Shown here: positions 35,319 through 43,571 of the stretch, piece by piece
How positions within the stretch are numbered: the first letter of the stretch is position 1
How the letters are laid out: each line of letters begins with the position of its first letter
Source of the DNA: Pseudolactococcus piscium
GTDB lineage: Bacteria > Bacillota > Bacilli > Lactobacillales > Streptococcaceae
NCBI RefSeq assembly: GCF_002441695.1
Contig: NZ_JXJW01000019.1
Location: 1-58,623, forward strand
DNA: 58,623 bases
Reading direction: 5' to 3'
The notes under the pieces: generated by a model
What the model was told of the DNA's origin: nothing
Databases searched by the model: none
The model's input: only the letters and a program-made list of their open reading frames with translations
Position numbers and translations under genes: made by a program

Positions 35319-35873
35319 ATGAATATGCTAGATAGCAAAACAACTTATCACTCACCGATAGGACTTATGACGCTCGCTAGTGATGGCCGTCATCTGACAG
35401 GATTATGGTTGGAAAATCAGGCACATTTTGCTGAAACCTTAGCAGATGATGCAGTGATAAATGATACCTTGCAAGTTTTTATTGATACAAAAAGCTGGTT
35501 GGCTCGTTATTTTTCCGGTCATCAGCCTAGTATCGCATCCCTACCTCTGGCACCAGCAGGAAGTAGCTTTAGACAAGCAGTTTGGCAAATACTTTGTGAG
35601 ATTCCTTATGGCACGTTAATAACCTATGGTGAGATTGCAAAAAAACTTGCAGTTACCATGGAGAAAGCAAGTATGTCTAGTCAGGCAGTAGGTGGTGCAG
35701 TCGGTCATAATCCGATTTCTATTATTATCCCTTGTCACCGTGTTGTCGGCGCTAGTGGGAGTTTAACTGGCTATGCGGGAGGGATGGATGCAAAAGTATG
35801 GCTTTTGACTCTAGAAGGTGTAGATATGACGACAGTCTTTATCCCTAAAACAGCTATCAAAAAACCGACTTAA
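35319..35873 (+). CDS. ogt: Methylated-DNA--protein-cysteine methyltransferase
   Basis: 184 residues. Repairs O6-alkylguanine by transferring the alkyl group to its own cysteine, within IIIPCHRVVGASGSLTGYAGG. The helix-turn-helix is in PYGTLITYGEIAKKL, and the arginine/asparagine environment is AVGGAVGHNPISII. An N-terminal ribonuclease-like domain begins with TTYHSPIGLMTLASDG. AGGAAGGA precedes; ATG 35325 is an alternative start. The terminator overlaps its last codons. Confidence 0.94.
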   Translation: MNMLDSKTTYHSPIGLMTLASDGRHLTGLWLENQAHFAETLADDAVINDTLQVFIDTKSWLARYFSGHQPSIASLPLAPAGSSFRQAVWQILCEIPYGTLITYGEIAKKLAVTMEKASMSSQAVGGAVGHNPISIIIPCHRVVGASGSLTGYAGGMDAKVWLLTLEGVDMTTVFIPKTAIKKPT

Positions 35874-35892
35874 TTTATCAAGTCGGTTTTTT
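35859..35892. terminator. Bidirectional terminator between ogt and yueI
   Basis: AAAAAACCGACTT / AAGTCGGTTTTTT, 13-bp perfect stem with an 8-nt loop. Begins inside the ogt coding end. Confidence 0.9.
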
Positions 35893-35904
35893 GATCAGTC
35901 ATCA

Positions 35905-36354
35905 TTAGCCAAAGAGTTTTGAGAATAGGTTCTTTTTTTGTTTGGCTTGTGTTGGGACTTCTGTCAGGTTAATATCCGGAAAAGTATCAGCTAAGTCAAT
36001 CTTAGCCAGGTCAATCGCATGATCAGTATGGATGATAATGCCGTAAGTATCTGTCGTCTCTTCTTCTAAAATCTGACCCTCAAAGTGGTGATTGGTCGCA
36101 GCCTTTAGATAAAAGCCTGATAGGTCATCAGGTAAGCTACCAGATAGCTTTACAAAAATCGGATCAGATTGATTATCATAGGTCCTTAGGATGTGATCAA
36201 ATTGCGCTTTTAAAAGCACATTTTTGGCATCAGGAAGAGTGATAGCGAGTAAGACACGTTCTCGAAACGTATTCAGATAGCGTCTTTGCTCATCGGGGTT
36301 TAGTCGGTATTCGCCGCTTGAGGCGCGGTCTAGCCTGTTTTCTAAATCGCTCAT
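35905..36354 (-). CDS. yueI: YueI family protein (DUF1694)
   Basis: 149 residues, cytosolic. Resembles DUF1694/YueI: a RNR-like basic start (SDLENRLDRASSGEYRLNPDEQRRYLNTFRERV) then alternating strands and helices and a basic C-terminal FSKLFG. Function unknown. On the minus strand an extended -10 TGTTAGAAT ends 6 nt before ATG 36354 with no ribosome site, so its mRNA is predicted to be leaderless. Confidence 0.8.
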   Translation of the reverse strand: MSDLENRLDRASSGEYRLNPDEQRRYLNTFRERVLLAITLPDAKNVLLKAQFDHILRTYDNQSDPIFVKLSGSLPDDLSGFYLKAATNHHFEGQILEEETTDTYGIIIHTDHAIDLAKIDLADTFPDINLTEVPTQAKQKKNLFSKLFG

Positions 36355-36360
36355 AACTCT

Positions 36361-36368
36361 ATTCTAAC
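36361..36368 (-). promoter_or_regulatory. Extended -10 of yueI, leaderless arrangement
   Basis: Minus strand TGTTAGAAT, hexamer at 36366-36361, spacer AGAGTT of 6 nt, then ATG. Confidence 0.5.
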
Positions 36369-36451
36369 ATAAAAGGAAGCGCTTTAAAATAAAAGTAGTT
36401 TTTAAAAAGATACTTTTTGCCTATATAGCATTTGGGAAAGTTAGTATAGGA

Positions 36452-36919
36452 TTAATGTGATGCCTTCTTGATTAACTTGATGGTAAACAGGATGCTGGTA
36501 TAAGTAAGCAGTAGCAGCAAAAATATCCAAGTTTTAATCCCCAGTTCAACCTTTTCTACTAATTCCCAGGTTGTGCTGATCGCTACCAACCAGCCACCTA
36601 GGGTCACACCGATCCAGCCATTGGCCTTTAAGGAAAAACGACGTAGGGCTTTATGCGTGTCATCTGAAAGTGTGATGTCCGCATATGCCTGCTTGATTTT
36701 GCTGATTTTTCGTCTCTCTAACATAATCTTGACTGGCGGTACTAGCCACCACCATAGAGAAATTTGCTTGATATTTATTTTATTTGATGTCTGAAAACGA
36801 TTTCTAATGGCTTCCCATCCGGCCACTTCTTCATGAAGCTCAGTTGTGGCTTGAAGTAGGGGAGCAGCAAAAAGTAACCAGGCGCCGATTGTTTCTATTA
36901 CTGGCATTAAAAAAGTCAA
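36452..36919 (-). CDS. Membrane protein, unknown family
   Basis: 155 residues with hydrophobic segments at about 5-24, 58-68, 103-120 and 129-148, and a charged cytoplasmic middle (ERRKISKIKQAYADITLSDD). I do not recognise a family. The start is TTG 36919, supported by AGGAG 6 nt upstream on the minus strand; the first ATG is four codons later. Monocistronic. Confidence 0.65.
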   Translation of the reverse strand: MTFLMPVIETIGAWLLFAAPLLQATTELHEEVAGWEAIRNRFQTSNKINIKQISLWWWLVPPVKIMLERRKISKIKQAYADITLSDDTHKALRRFSLKANGWIGVTLGGWLVAISTTWELVEKVELGIKTWIFLLLLLTYTSILFTIKLIKKASH

Positions 36920-36983
36920 TGTGTACTCCTAAACAATTTGAAAATAATTAGGGACAAATTAGGTATTCTCCCTGTCTTAAAGA

Positions 36984-37024
36984 AAACTGCTTGAAACAGT
37001 GGATACGACTGTTTCAAGCAGTTT
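36984..37024 (-). terminator. Long perfect hairpin, terminator of the 52-residue gene
   Basis: 17-bp perfect stem AAACTGCTTGAAACAGT / ACTGTTTCAAGCAGTTT with a 7-nt loop. On the minus strand it is followed by TTCTTT. Confidence 0.75.
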
Positions 37025-37091
37025 AGATAACTAGTGGTAAAGTTTGCAATTTGCAATGATCAATACACCTGTTGCCAGGTCGTAACTGTGC

Positions 37092-37250
37092 TTATTTAGC
37101 TCTAGCGAGTGTTAAGGTTTTTTTATCAACCATTCTTAATTGACCGTCTTCGAGTTGGACAACATAGCTGTTAACTAAGTAGGATTCGTCACCTCTAATA
37201 ACTGTTGCTTTTTGGCCATTTGCTAGTGTGATGATTTCATCTTTTTTCAT
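37092..37250 (-). CDS. Small soluble protein, 52 residues
   Basis: ORF starting MKKDEIITLANGQKATVIRG and ending LTLARAK, predicted all-beta (DESYLVNSYVVQLEDGQLRMV). Its regular strand pattern, charged composition and own terminator indicate a real gene. It resembles the small SH3/KOW-like proteins of lactic acid bacteria, but no family is assigned. A weak GGA lies about 10 nt upstream of ATG 37250. It probably belongs to the transcript that starts near 37542. Confidence 0.6.
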   Translation of the reverse strand: MKKDEIITLANGQKATVIRGDESYLVNSYVVQLEDGQLRMVDKKTLTLARAK

Positions 37251-37480
37251 GGTGTAAGGTCCATTCTAGGGGAAAACAAATAGGGGTTAGGCTAAAGGTT
37301 TTTGTTATGTTAAGCAATCGCTTAAAGTAGGGAGCGTGATGACGTTACTGATAAATAAGTGGCGCCATCATCTGTAAAGTTTAGGCTGCACAAGAGGCAT
37401 AAATAAACGCAATATTTGAACAAATTCATTGGTCTGTTTGACAATAGCTTATCGCCTGACGTGACAATCGGTTGCGTCGG
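37251..37480 (-). other. Long untranslated stretch ahead of the 52-residue gene
   Basis: About 230 nt between the 11-codon ORF and the 52-residue gene on the same predicted minus-strand transcript. It contains a TTAAGC/GCTTAA hairpin at 37310-37325 and no convincing ORF. Confidence 0.4.
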
Positions 37481-37516
37481 TTATGCACTAAATACTGGAT
37501 ACAACCAGTTAAGCAT
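37481..37516 (-). CDS. Possible 11-residue peptide gene
   Basis: Minus-strand ORF MLNWLYPVFSA behind GAGGTAGGTC. The initiation region AGG-AGGTCATGCTTAAC is nearly the same as that of the 28-residue peptide gene at 42204-42290. Hydrophobic; function unknown. Confidence 0.35.
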   Translation of the reverse strand: MLNWLYPVFSA

Positions 37517-37548
37517 GACCTACCTCATTTGAAAACACTTATAGGACT

Positions 37549-37557
37549 ATTATAGCA
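37549..37557 (-). promoter_or_regulatory. Extended -10 for the small-gene transcript
   Basis: Minus strand TGCTATAAT (hexamer 37554-37549). Expected start near 37542, followed by the 11-codon ORF and then the 52-residue gene. Confidence 0.6.
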
Positions 37558-37608
37558 TAAAACGGCCTAGACCAGTGTCTAAAATACCATCTTATGAAGC
37601 GCTTGATC

Positions 37609-37869
37609 TTATAAAGAAGTTAAAAAGGTCAACGTACCTAGAATAACGCCTAAGGTGTTTGGAATAATGAGAATATAATCTCTTTTCGGCTGGTTAGTGA
37701 GACCATAAAGTACCCAAACTAAGCAAGAAATTGCAGCGATTAACGGTTGCCAAGGCTGACTTTTATCGCCGTTGAGGTTGGAAATAATCTGTGGAATATA
37801 GGCTAAAAAGACAAACAAGCCGATTGTAGCACCCACAGAACCGATAAAAAGGTGTACTTTATTTTTCAT
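37609..37869 (-). CDS. SemiSWEET-type sugar transporter
   Basis: 86 residues, three helices, half-size member of the SWEET/MtN3 family that works as a dimer in facilitated sugar diffusion. The PQ-loop signature is FVFLAYIPQIISNLNGDKSQPWQP, with conserved tryptophan and asparagine (ISCLVWVLYGL; IIPNTLGVILG). ATG 37869 has AGGATCGC upstream. The long structured leader on the minus strand (38017 to 37870) may regulate it. Confidence 0.85.
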   Translation of the reverse strand: MKNKVHLFIGSVGATIGLFVFLAYIPQIISNLNGDKSQPWQPLIAAISCLVWVLYGLTNQPKRDYILIIPNTLGVILGTLTFLTSL

Positions 37870-38028
37870 AATGCGATCCTATCCATATGTAGCTGTTAAC
37901 TTTCCGCAATAGGTGTCATATTACGGACGTTTTCTTAGTAAGCAGGATAGTTGTAAGACGCCTTGCTAATCCTAAACTAATCTATTACACGACATCCGTG
38001 CCATGTAGCGTCTTTTTTAAGTATAGCA
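37870..38028 (-). promoter_or_regulatory. Promoter and structured leader of the SemiSWEET gene
   Basis: Minus-strand extended -10 TGCTATACT at 38028-38020. The transcript would begin near 38013, so its 5' end GACGC can pair with GCGTC at 37961-37957 to close a domain of about 55 nt. About 90 nt more lead to the start codon. Read on the plus strand the same arms end in a T-run. No known riboswitch is recognised. Confidence 0.4.
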
Positions 38029-38276
38029 TAAGCGTTTCTAAATTTGGTGAACAAGCCGTTATTATAGCTGTTTAGAGATAAATAGCTTGTGTATAAGGTG
38101 GATGTCATGCCTTATATTTCAAATGATAGTCTTAAAATGATGCGCGGATTATGAGCGTTATATAGTTTGTAATAAAAGGCGTTAGACCTATTTTTTATCT
38201 CACCAAATCTAGCTATCTGGCTATAAAAATGTGGTATTTTTATAGCCTGAAAAGTGCCATAGCAAAAAGTTTATCC
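38029..38276 (+). other. Intergenic region upstream of the riboflavin operon
   Basis: No ORF. It ends with a perfect 12-bp hairpin GGCTATAAAAAT / ATTTTTATAGCC at 38219-38247 that has no T-run. Otherwise nothing is seen. Confidence 0.5.
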
Positions 38277-38305
38277 TTGACAAAAGAAAATAGATAGTAT
38301 AGGAT
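38277..38305 (+). promoter_or_regulatory. Promoter of the riboflavin operon
   Basis: Consensus TTGACA at 38277-38282, 17-bp spacer, TAGGAT at 38300-38305. Confidence 0.75.
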
Positions 38306-38325
38306 AAGGTATAAATAATTGAATA

Positions 38326-38436
38326 ACGCTTCAGGGCAGGGTGTAATTCCCTACCGGCGGTATAGCCCGCGACCTCGAAAGAGTTGATTTGGTGAAATTC
38401 CAAAGCCGACAGTATAGTCTGGATGAAAGAAGACAG
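38326..38436 (+). promoter_or_regulatory. FMN riboswitch (RFN element)
   Basis: Clear match to the RFN consensus: TTCAGGGCAGGGTG, ATTCCCTACCGGCGG, AGCCCGCGA, the variable arm, GGTGAAATTCC, GCCGACAGTATAGTC and GGATGAAAGAAG. It is followed by the expression-platform terminator at 38505-38537. FMN binding ends transcription before ribD. Confidence 0.97.
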
Positions 38437-38504
38437 TTGTTTTATAATTTTGTAAGATTGTGCATGCTTTTTTTGTGTACTAATTTTGTGAAAAAATAAA
38501 CAAG

Positions 38505-38537
38505 ACACCCTGATTTTAGTAAATTTGGGTGTTTTTT
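38505..38537 (+). terminator. Riboswitch expression-platform terminator
   Basis: ACACCC / GGGTGT with inner ATTT/AAAT pairing and a T-run, 30 nt before ribD. Confidence 0.85.
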
Positions 38538-38566
38538 ATGTTGTTTTACGATAAGAGAGGCGTGTC

Positions 38567-39655
38567 ATGACTGAAGATGAAACCTATATGCATTATGCGC
38601 TTGACTTAGCACGGCTTGGGAAAGGGTGGGTCAATCCCAATCCACAAGTTGGCGCTGTCATTGTTAAAAATGGTCGAATTATTGGCGAGGGCTACCATGA
38701 ACGATATGGTGGGTTTCATGCTGAGCGTAATGCCTTTAAAAATCTGACGGAGTCAGCAAAAGGTGCCACACTTTATGTGACGCTAGAACCTTGTGCGCAT
38801 ACAGGCCATCAGCCACCGTGTTTTGAAGTAATTATTGCGCATCAGATTAAGCGGGTTGTCATCGGGCATTTTGACCCTAATCCGCTTGTCTCAGGTAAGG
38901 GGATCAAGGCCATGCGCGCAGCAGGCATCATCGTAGAAGGGCCACTGCTAGCACCTGAGTGTGCACAAGCAAATGCCATTTTTCTGCACTACATATCAGC
39001 ACAAACACCTTATGTGCTCATGAAGTATGCCATGACCATGGATGGTAAAATTGCGACTTATACGGGTGCTTCCAAATGGATCACTGCTAGCGCATCACGT
39101 CAAGATGTACACCAAGATCGGTCGCGCTTTATGGCTATCATGGTCGGAAGTGGCACGGTTATGTTAGATGACCCAGAATTAACCTCCAGAATCCCAAATG
39201 GCAAGCATCCGATTCGCATCATTTGTGACAGTAGGCTTCGAATTCCACTTGACGCAAAAGTGGTTAGGACAGCCCATGATTATCGGACAATTATTGCAAC
39301 TTGTCAACAAGATCCAATCCGACAACAGGCTTATCTAGCGGCTGGATGTGAGTTACTCGTTATACCTGAGCTGGATGGACACCTTGATTTGAAAGCCTTG
39401 ATGCATAAAGTAGGCCGATTAGGTATAGACAGTGTTTATTTGGAGGGAGGTGCAAGTCTAAATGCTGCCGCCTTAGCAGCGGGTATCGTCCAGAAAATAA
39501 AAACCTATATTGGACCGAAAATTTTTGGTGGACAGACAGCAAAAACACCTGTAGCAGGACAGGGTGTGGCACATCCAGATCAAGCCTATCTGCTTGCAAA
39601 TGCAACAGTTAAAAAACTCGGTGAGGACATCTTGATAGAAAGTGAGGTAAGCTAA
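38567..39655 (+). CDS. ribD: Bifunctional riboflavin deaminase/reductase RibD
   Basis: 362 residues. The N-terminal cytidine-deaminase-like domain has zinc ligands in HAERNAF (about 50-56) and PCAHTGHQPPC (about 75-85). The C-terminal dihydrofolate-reductase-like domain has MTMDGKIATYTGASKWIT, GSGTVMLDDPELTSR and YLEGGASLNAAAL. It performs the second and third steps of riboflavin synthesis. First gene after the riboswitch; ribE begins at the next base. Confidence 0.96.
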   Translation: MTEDETYMHYALDLARLGKGWVNPNPQVGAVIVKNGRIIGEGYHERYGGFHAERNAFKNLTESAKGATLYVTLEPCAHTGHQPPCFEVIIAHQIKRVVIGHFDPNPLVSGKGIKAMRAAGIIVEGPLLAPECAQANAIFLHYISAQTPYVLMKYAMTMDGKIATYTGASKWITASASRQDVHQDRSRFMAIMVGSGTVMLDDPELTSRIPNGKHPIRIICDSRLRIPLDAKVVRTAHDYRTIIATCQQDPIRQQAYLAAGCELLVIPELDGHLDLKALMHKVGRLGIDSVYLEGGASLNAAALAAGIVQKIKTYIGPKIFGGQTAKTPVAGQGVAHPDQAYLLANATVKKLGEDILIESEVS

Positions 39656-40303
39656 GTGTTTACAGGTATTGTGGAAGAAGTTGGCAAAGTCATTGGCATG
39701 AACCATGGTCCAAAATCAGTTAAACTGACAGTCGCGGCTACCCTTATTTTTACTGATTTAGGCATAGGAGACAGTGTCTCAACTAATGGTGTCTGTCTGA
39801 CAGTCACACATATTTCAGGAAATACATTCACAGCAGATGTGGCACATGAGTCCTTAAATCGGTCGAATCTAGGTGCACTTAAATTGCAAAGTTCGGTGAA
39901 CCTAGAGCGTGCCATGTCTGCTTGTGGCAGATTTGGTGGCCATATCGTGACGGGGCACATCGACGGTGCTGGCGTGATTCAAGCAGTTAAAGCAGATGAT
40001 ATAGCCATCTGGTATACGATTGCATCATCCTCTCGTATCATGGCATATATCGTGGAAAAAGGCTCGATTACCATCGATGGAATTAGTTTAACTGTAGCCA
40101 CAGTAACGGACAAGACATTCAGTGTATCTGTCATCCCTCATACGGCGAGTCAGACGACTTTAAGGGACAGAAAAGTAGGAGATACTGTCAATCTTGAAAA
40201 TGACATCGTCGGTAAATATATAGAAAAACTGATGTGTCAGGCACAAGAAACAGCCAGCACGACAAAGTTAAGCATGGAAAAAATAGCACAATACGGTTTT
40301 TAA
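39656..40303 (+). CDS. ribE: Riboflavin synthase alpha chain
   Basis: 215 residues, two lumazine-binding repeats beginning [12 protein letters not shown] and [17 protein letters not shown]. It dismutates 6,7-dimethyl-8-ribityllumazine to riboflavin. Starts with GTG 39656 directly after the ribD stop, with AGTGAGG upstream. The C-terminal tail is slightly longer than minimal. Confidence 0.94.
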   Translation: MFTGIVEEVGKVIGMNHGPKSVKLTVAATLIFTDLGIGDSVSTNGVCLTVTHISGNTFTADVAHESLNRSNLGALKLQSSVNLERAMSACGRFGGHIVTGHIDGAGVIQAVKADDIAIWYTIASSSRIMAYIVEKGSITIDGISLTVATVTDKTFSVSVIPHTASQTTLRDRKVGDTVNLENDIVGKYIEKLMCQAQETASTTKLSMEKIAQYGF

Positions 40304-40320
40304 CCACTGAAGGAGAAGAT

Positions 40321-41529
40321 ATGGATGCTTATAATACAGTAGAGGAAGCGCTAGATGCACTCAGAAACGGCCAAATGATTATCGTGACAGATGATGAGAC
40401 GCGTGAAAATGAAGGCGATTTGATTTGTGCCGCTGAGTTTGCGACAACTGAAAATATTAACTTTATGGCAACACATGCTAAAGGCTTGATCTGTAGCCCA
40501 ATCAGTGCCGATTACGCAGAAAAATTTCAGCTGTCACAGATGTTAGCAGACAACACAGATAATCATGGGACTGCCTTTACGATGTCGATCGATCATGTTG
40601 ACACGACAACTGGTATTTCTGCGATTGATCGCGGTTTAACGATCAGAAAATTAGTCGAAGAAGGGGCAACTTATCATGACTTTCGCCGTCCAGGTCATGT
40701 TTTCCCTCTACTTGCCAACAAAAATGGGGTGCTGGGTCGTAATGGACATACGGAAGCTACCGTCGACTTGATGCGACTTGCAGGACTTAAAGCAGCTGGT
40801 GTTTGTGTTGAAATTATGGCTGATGATGGCGAGATGATGCGGACGACAGAGCTGATGGAAAAAGCTAAGGCTTGGGGGTTGAAAATGATTACGATCAAAG
40901 CCCTACAAGACTATCGTAAGCGCAATGATGTATTAGTGACCTGTGTCACGCAGGCAAAACTACCGACAAAATATGGTGAATTTAAGATCATGGGCTTTAT
41001 CAATAAGCTAAACGGCGAGCATCATGTGGCACTAGTGAAAGGTGACATCGGGGATGGGCAAGATGTACTTTGCCGTGTGCATTCTGAATGTCTGACCGGG
41101 GATGCATTTGGATCAATGAAATGTGACTGTGGTGAGCAATTATCAGCAGCGCTCATGCAAATTAATCAAGCAGGCTGTGGGATCTTACTTTATCTACGTC
41201 AAGAAGGTCGCGGGATTGGTCTGATCAATAAGCTTCGGGCTTATGCCTTGCAGGATGATGGACTTGATACAGTGGAAGCGAATTTAGCCCTTGGCTTTGC
41301 TGAGGATGAGCGGGAGTACTACATCGGCGCACAAATCCTAAAAGAATTAGGTGCAAAATCCCTGCACCTGCTGACAAATAATCCGCAAAAAATAGATGAG
41401 CTATCAGCCTATGGTCTAGCGATTACTAAGCGTGTTGCCATTCAAATCGAAGCAAATGAATTTGATCTGGACTATCTTCATGTTAAGCAAGATAAAATGG
41501 GCCATATGTTTCACTTTGATCAAAAATAA
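40321..41529 (+). CDS. ribBA: RibBA: 3,4-dihydroxy-2-butanone-4-phosphate synthase / GTP cyclohydrolase II
   Basis: 402 residues. The RibB half has the acidic metal site [17 protein letters not shown] and [10 protein letters not shown]. The RibA half has the zinc cysteines [15 protein letters not shown] and [10 protein letters not shown]. Together they supply both branches of the pathway, from ribulose 5-phosphate and GTP. ATG 40321 has GAAGGAG upstream; the longer reading frame from 40234 lies inside ribE and is not needed. Confidence 0.96.
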   Translation: MDAYNTVEEALDALRNGQMIIVTDDETRENEGDLICAAEFATTENINFMATHAKGLICSPISADYAEKFQLSQMLADNTDNHGTAFTMSIDHVDTTTGISAIDRGLTIRKLVEEGATYHDFRRPGHVFPLLANKNGVLGRNGHTEATVDLMRLAGLKAAGVCVEIMADDGEMMRTTELMEKAKAWGLKMITIKALQDYRKRNDVLVTCVTQAKLPTKYGEFKIMGFINKLNGEHHVALVKGDIGDGQDVLCRVHSECLTGDAFGSMKCDCGEQLSAALMQINQAGCGILLYLRQEGRGIGLINKLRAYALQDDGLDTVEANLALGFAEDEREYYIGAQILKELGAKSLHLLTNNPQKIDELSAYGLAITKRVAIQIEANEFDLDYLHVKQDKMGHMFHFDQK

Positions 41530-41622
41530 GTAAGGCTAGATGAGCTAGCAAGCTCCATTTAAAACGACACATATCGTAACACGCAAATAACTTAAGTAGA
41601 TAGAATGAAGAGAGTATATAAA

Positions 41623-42090
41623 ATGACAACTTATGAAGGCAGACTACTTGCACAAGATGCAAAATTTGGGATTATCGTTGCACGCTTTAACGAATTTATT
41701 AATGCAAAGCTTTTGGGTGGTGCACAAGATGCGCTTAAACGCCACGGTGTCGATGAAGCAGAAATAGACATTGTTTGGGTACCAGGTGCCTATGAAATTC
41801 CTTTGATGGCACAAAAAATGGCTAATTCAGGCCACTATCAAGCCATTATTTGCCTCGGTACAGTCATTCGTGGTGCCACCTCACACTATGATTATGTTTG
41901 TGCAGAAGTCTCTAAGGGAATTGCCAGTGTCTCACTAAATAGTGGGATCCCGGTCATGTTTGGTGTCTTGACAACTGAAAATATCGAACAGGCGATCGAA
42001 CGTGCGGGTACTAAGGCCGGCAATAAAGGCTTTGATGTCGCAGTCGGCGCTGTAGAAATGGTCAATCTGATCAAGGAAATGCAACTCTGA
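41623..42090 (+). CDS. ribH: 6,7-dimethyl-8-ribityllumazine synthase
   Basis: 155 residues, icosahedral enzyme condensing the RibD and RibB products. Motifs: [38 protein letters not shown] and the glycine-rich [16 protein letters not shown] 41623 with AAGAGAG gives the normal length; the in-frame ATG at 41605 would add six unusual residues. Last gene of the operon. Confidence 0.96.
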   Translation: MTTYEGRLLAQDAKFGIIVARFNEFINAKLLGGAQDALKRHGVDEAEIDIVWVPGAYEIPLMAQKMANSGHYQAIICLGTVIRGATSHYDYVCAEVSKGIASVSLNSGIPVMFGVLTTENIEQAIERAGTKAGNKGFDVAVGAVEMVNLIKEMQL

Positions 42091-42125
42091 TAGCAATCGA
42101 TGTGCAGATAATAACTGCACATCAT

Positions 42126-42166
42126 AAAAAATCGCCGCTGATCCTATTGATCAACGACGATTTTTT
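42126..42166. terminator. Bidirectional terminator after ribH
   Basis: AAAAATCG with inner GATC pairing closes with CGATTTTTT. It serves ribH on the plus strand and the peptide/DUF6440 unit on the minus strand. Confidence 0.88.
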
Positions 42167-42203
42167 CGTTTTTTGAACCTGCGCCATCTGTTTTGAGATG
42201 AGG

Positions 42204-42290
42204 TTAGTTATCTGTCTTATCATCAGTTATTTTTTTCCAGCCTATGGCTGCGAGCATCTGGCTGATGATATCAGTGATGATGTTAAGCAT
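42204..42290 (-). CDS. 28-residue amphipathic, modulin-like peptide
   Basis: Begins MLNIITDIISQMLAAIGW and ends in a polar Lys/Asp/Thr tail. Hydrophobic residues fall at 1, 2, 4, 5, 8, 9, 12, 13 and 16, giving a one-sided amphipathic helix as in delta-toxin and phenol-soluble modulins. GGAGG sits 6 nt from ATG 42290, an ideal ribosome site. There is no signal or leader peptide. It follows the DUF6440 gene by 59 nt on the same strand and is closed by a terminator, so the two form a transcription unit. A toxin, a leaderless bacteriocin or a membrane-sensing peptide are all possible. No homologue is known to me. Confidence 0.55.
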   Translation of the reverse strand: MLNIITDIISQMLAAIGWKKITDDKTDN

Positions 42291-42349
42291 GACCTGCCTC
42301 CGTCTTTATCTAGTAGCTGACTAGTATCTATAAGCTAATTTACAAGTGA

Positions 42350-42568
42350 CTAGAAAGGAGAAATCCCTTTTGGATCGTCATCAACTCGTTCAGATAGTAG
42401 CGGTTTACCGTCTTTATCTACTATTACAGACGTACCACTACCAGCGATAGCTAAGTATTGTACCCCTGTTTTTTTATCTGTAATGACCGTGATACCTTGT
42501 GCAAGTCCGCCAACAGCGACATCAAATCTTTCCTTGATTAAGGCCGTTTTTTCTTTTTCTTTCATCAT
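42350..42568 (-). CDS. DUF6440 family protein
   Basis: 72 residues, cytosolic. The family core TGVQYLAIAGSGTSVIVDKDGKPLL follows ERFDVAVGGLAQGITVITDK. Function unknown. AAAGGAGAATAG lies just before ATG 42568. Forms a unit with the downstream 28-residue peptide gene. Confidence 0.75.
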   Translation of the reverse strand: MMKEKEKTALIKERFDVAVGGLAQGITVITDKKTGVQYLAIAGSGTSVIVDKDGKPLLSERVDDDPKGISPF

Positions 42569-42688
42569 CTATTCTCCTTTATTTTAGATCAGCTAGTATC
42601 GATATATGGCATTTAGTAAGGGGTGAAGTAGTGAGCACTATATAAGGTTAATTTGACACTGTTGTTATTTTATTACATTATAGCAAAA

Positions 42689-42728
42689 AATGATGACATT
42701 TACTATACTTATCTAAATTGTCATCATT
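42689..42728 (-). terminator. Terminator of the DUF1361 gene
   Basis: AATGATGACA / TGTCATCATT, 10 bp with a 20-nt loop. The T-run (TTTTTT) is on the minus strand. Confidence 0.7.
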
Positions 42729-42807
42729 AATATCTTACGCAACACAAACAGGCCTTAAATAGTTGAGTTACCATAAAACAAAAGCGTTATCACGCCTTCA
42801 TACCGGG

Positions 42808-43476
42808 TCAATCAACTAATTTCTGCGTTGGTAGTGAGGTGATTAACAGGTAAGTTGCCATTATGATGAGAGAAAAAACATAAAACAGGATAATTAATTT
42901 AATGGCATTCACGTCTAAATTAACGAGTTGACTTACGATATTTTGTGCAGTTTCTTTAAAGGAAGTAATGGAATCAATACTATTTAATCTGCCAAATCGG
43001 CCAAGGTAGACACCTATCGTATTTAAAAAGAGTATGACCATCATGATAGGGGTAAGACTTATTTTCTTTAGAACACTTTTATTGATTATTGAGCTGACGC
43101 GATCTACGCTCCAACAGCCTAAAAATGTTGTCGGTAATACGGATAGGATAACCATTAGCAGCTTGAACCATACTGAAATATCAGTAGTTATCATCATTGT
43201 TTGACTATTGTAAGGAGATAACAAGGAGAGATGGAATAAATCAGTGAAAAGATAAAAGTTGTTTGGGAAAAATAATAGCCATAAACCTGTCAAGAATACG
43301 ATACCAAATGGTCTCTTTAACTTATTGATAAGGAAGGTCAGTTCAATAGGGATGTAGGCTAAAAACGTATTTAAAATAAACAAGGCGTAGACGCTTGAAT
43401 TGTGAAAAGAAACATACAAAACAACAAATAGCGCAAGGTAGTATAACCTGATAAAATTAACGGTCTTTGAGAACAT
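42808..43476 (-). CDS. DUF1361 family membrane protein
   Basis: 222 residues with six or seven helices. The family signature is visible: FLAYIPIELTFLI then WLLFFPNNFYLFTDLFHLSLL, and GVYLGRFGRLNSID. Function unknown. A separate transcription unit. Confidence 0.82.
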   Translation of the reverse strand: MFSKTVNFIRLYYLALFVVLYVSFHNSSVYALFILNTFLAYIPIELTFLINKLKRPFGIVFLTGLWLLFFPNNFYLFTDLFHLSLLSPYNSQTMMITTDISVWFKLLMVILSVLPTTFLGCWSVDRVSSIINKSVLKKISLTPIMMVILFLNTIGVYLGRFGRLNSIDSITSFKETAQNIVSQLVNLDVNAIKLIILFYVFSLIIMATYLLITSLPTQKLVD

Positions 43477-43548
43477 ACAAAGTAGGTCCTTTCTTGGATA
43501 GCTTATGGAGAGTTGACTTGATTAGGTATTTGCTAGCAACCGCATTTG

Positions 43549-43571
43549 AAAAAAATGCCCAAATTGGCATT
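43549..43571 (-). terminator. Terminator of the DapA-family gene
   Basis: Minus strand AATGCC / GGCATT followed by a T-run; overlaps the stop codon. Confidence 0.75.

Noticed and set aside
38219-38247. Terminator ahead of the riboflavin promoter
   Set aside because: Perfect 12-bp stem but no T-run on either strand and no gene ending there; left as an unexplained hairpin.
40234-40320. Extended start of ribBA inside ribE
   Set aside because: It overlaps ribE coding sequence, whereas ATG 40321 has its own GAAGGAG site and gives the normal RibB N-terminus.
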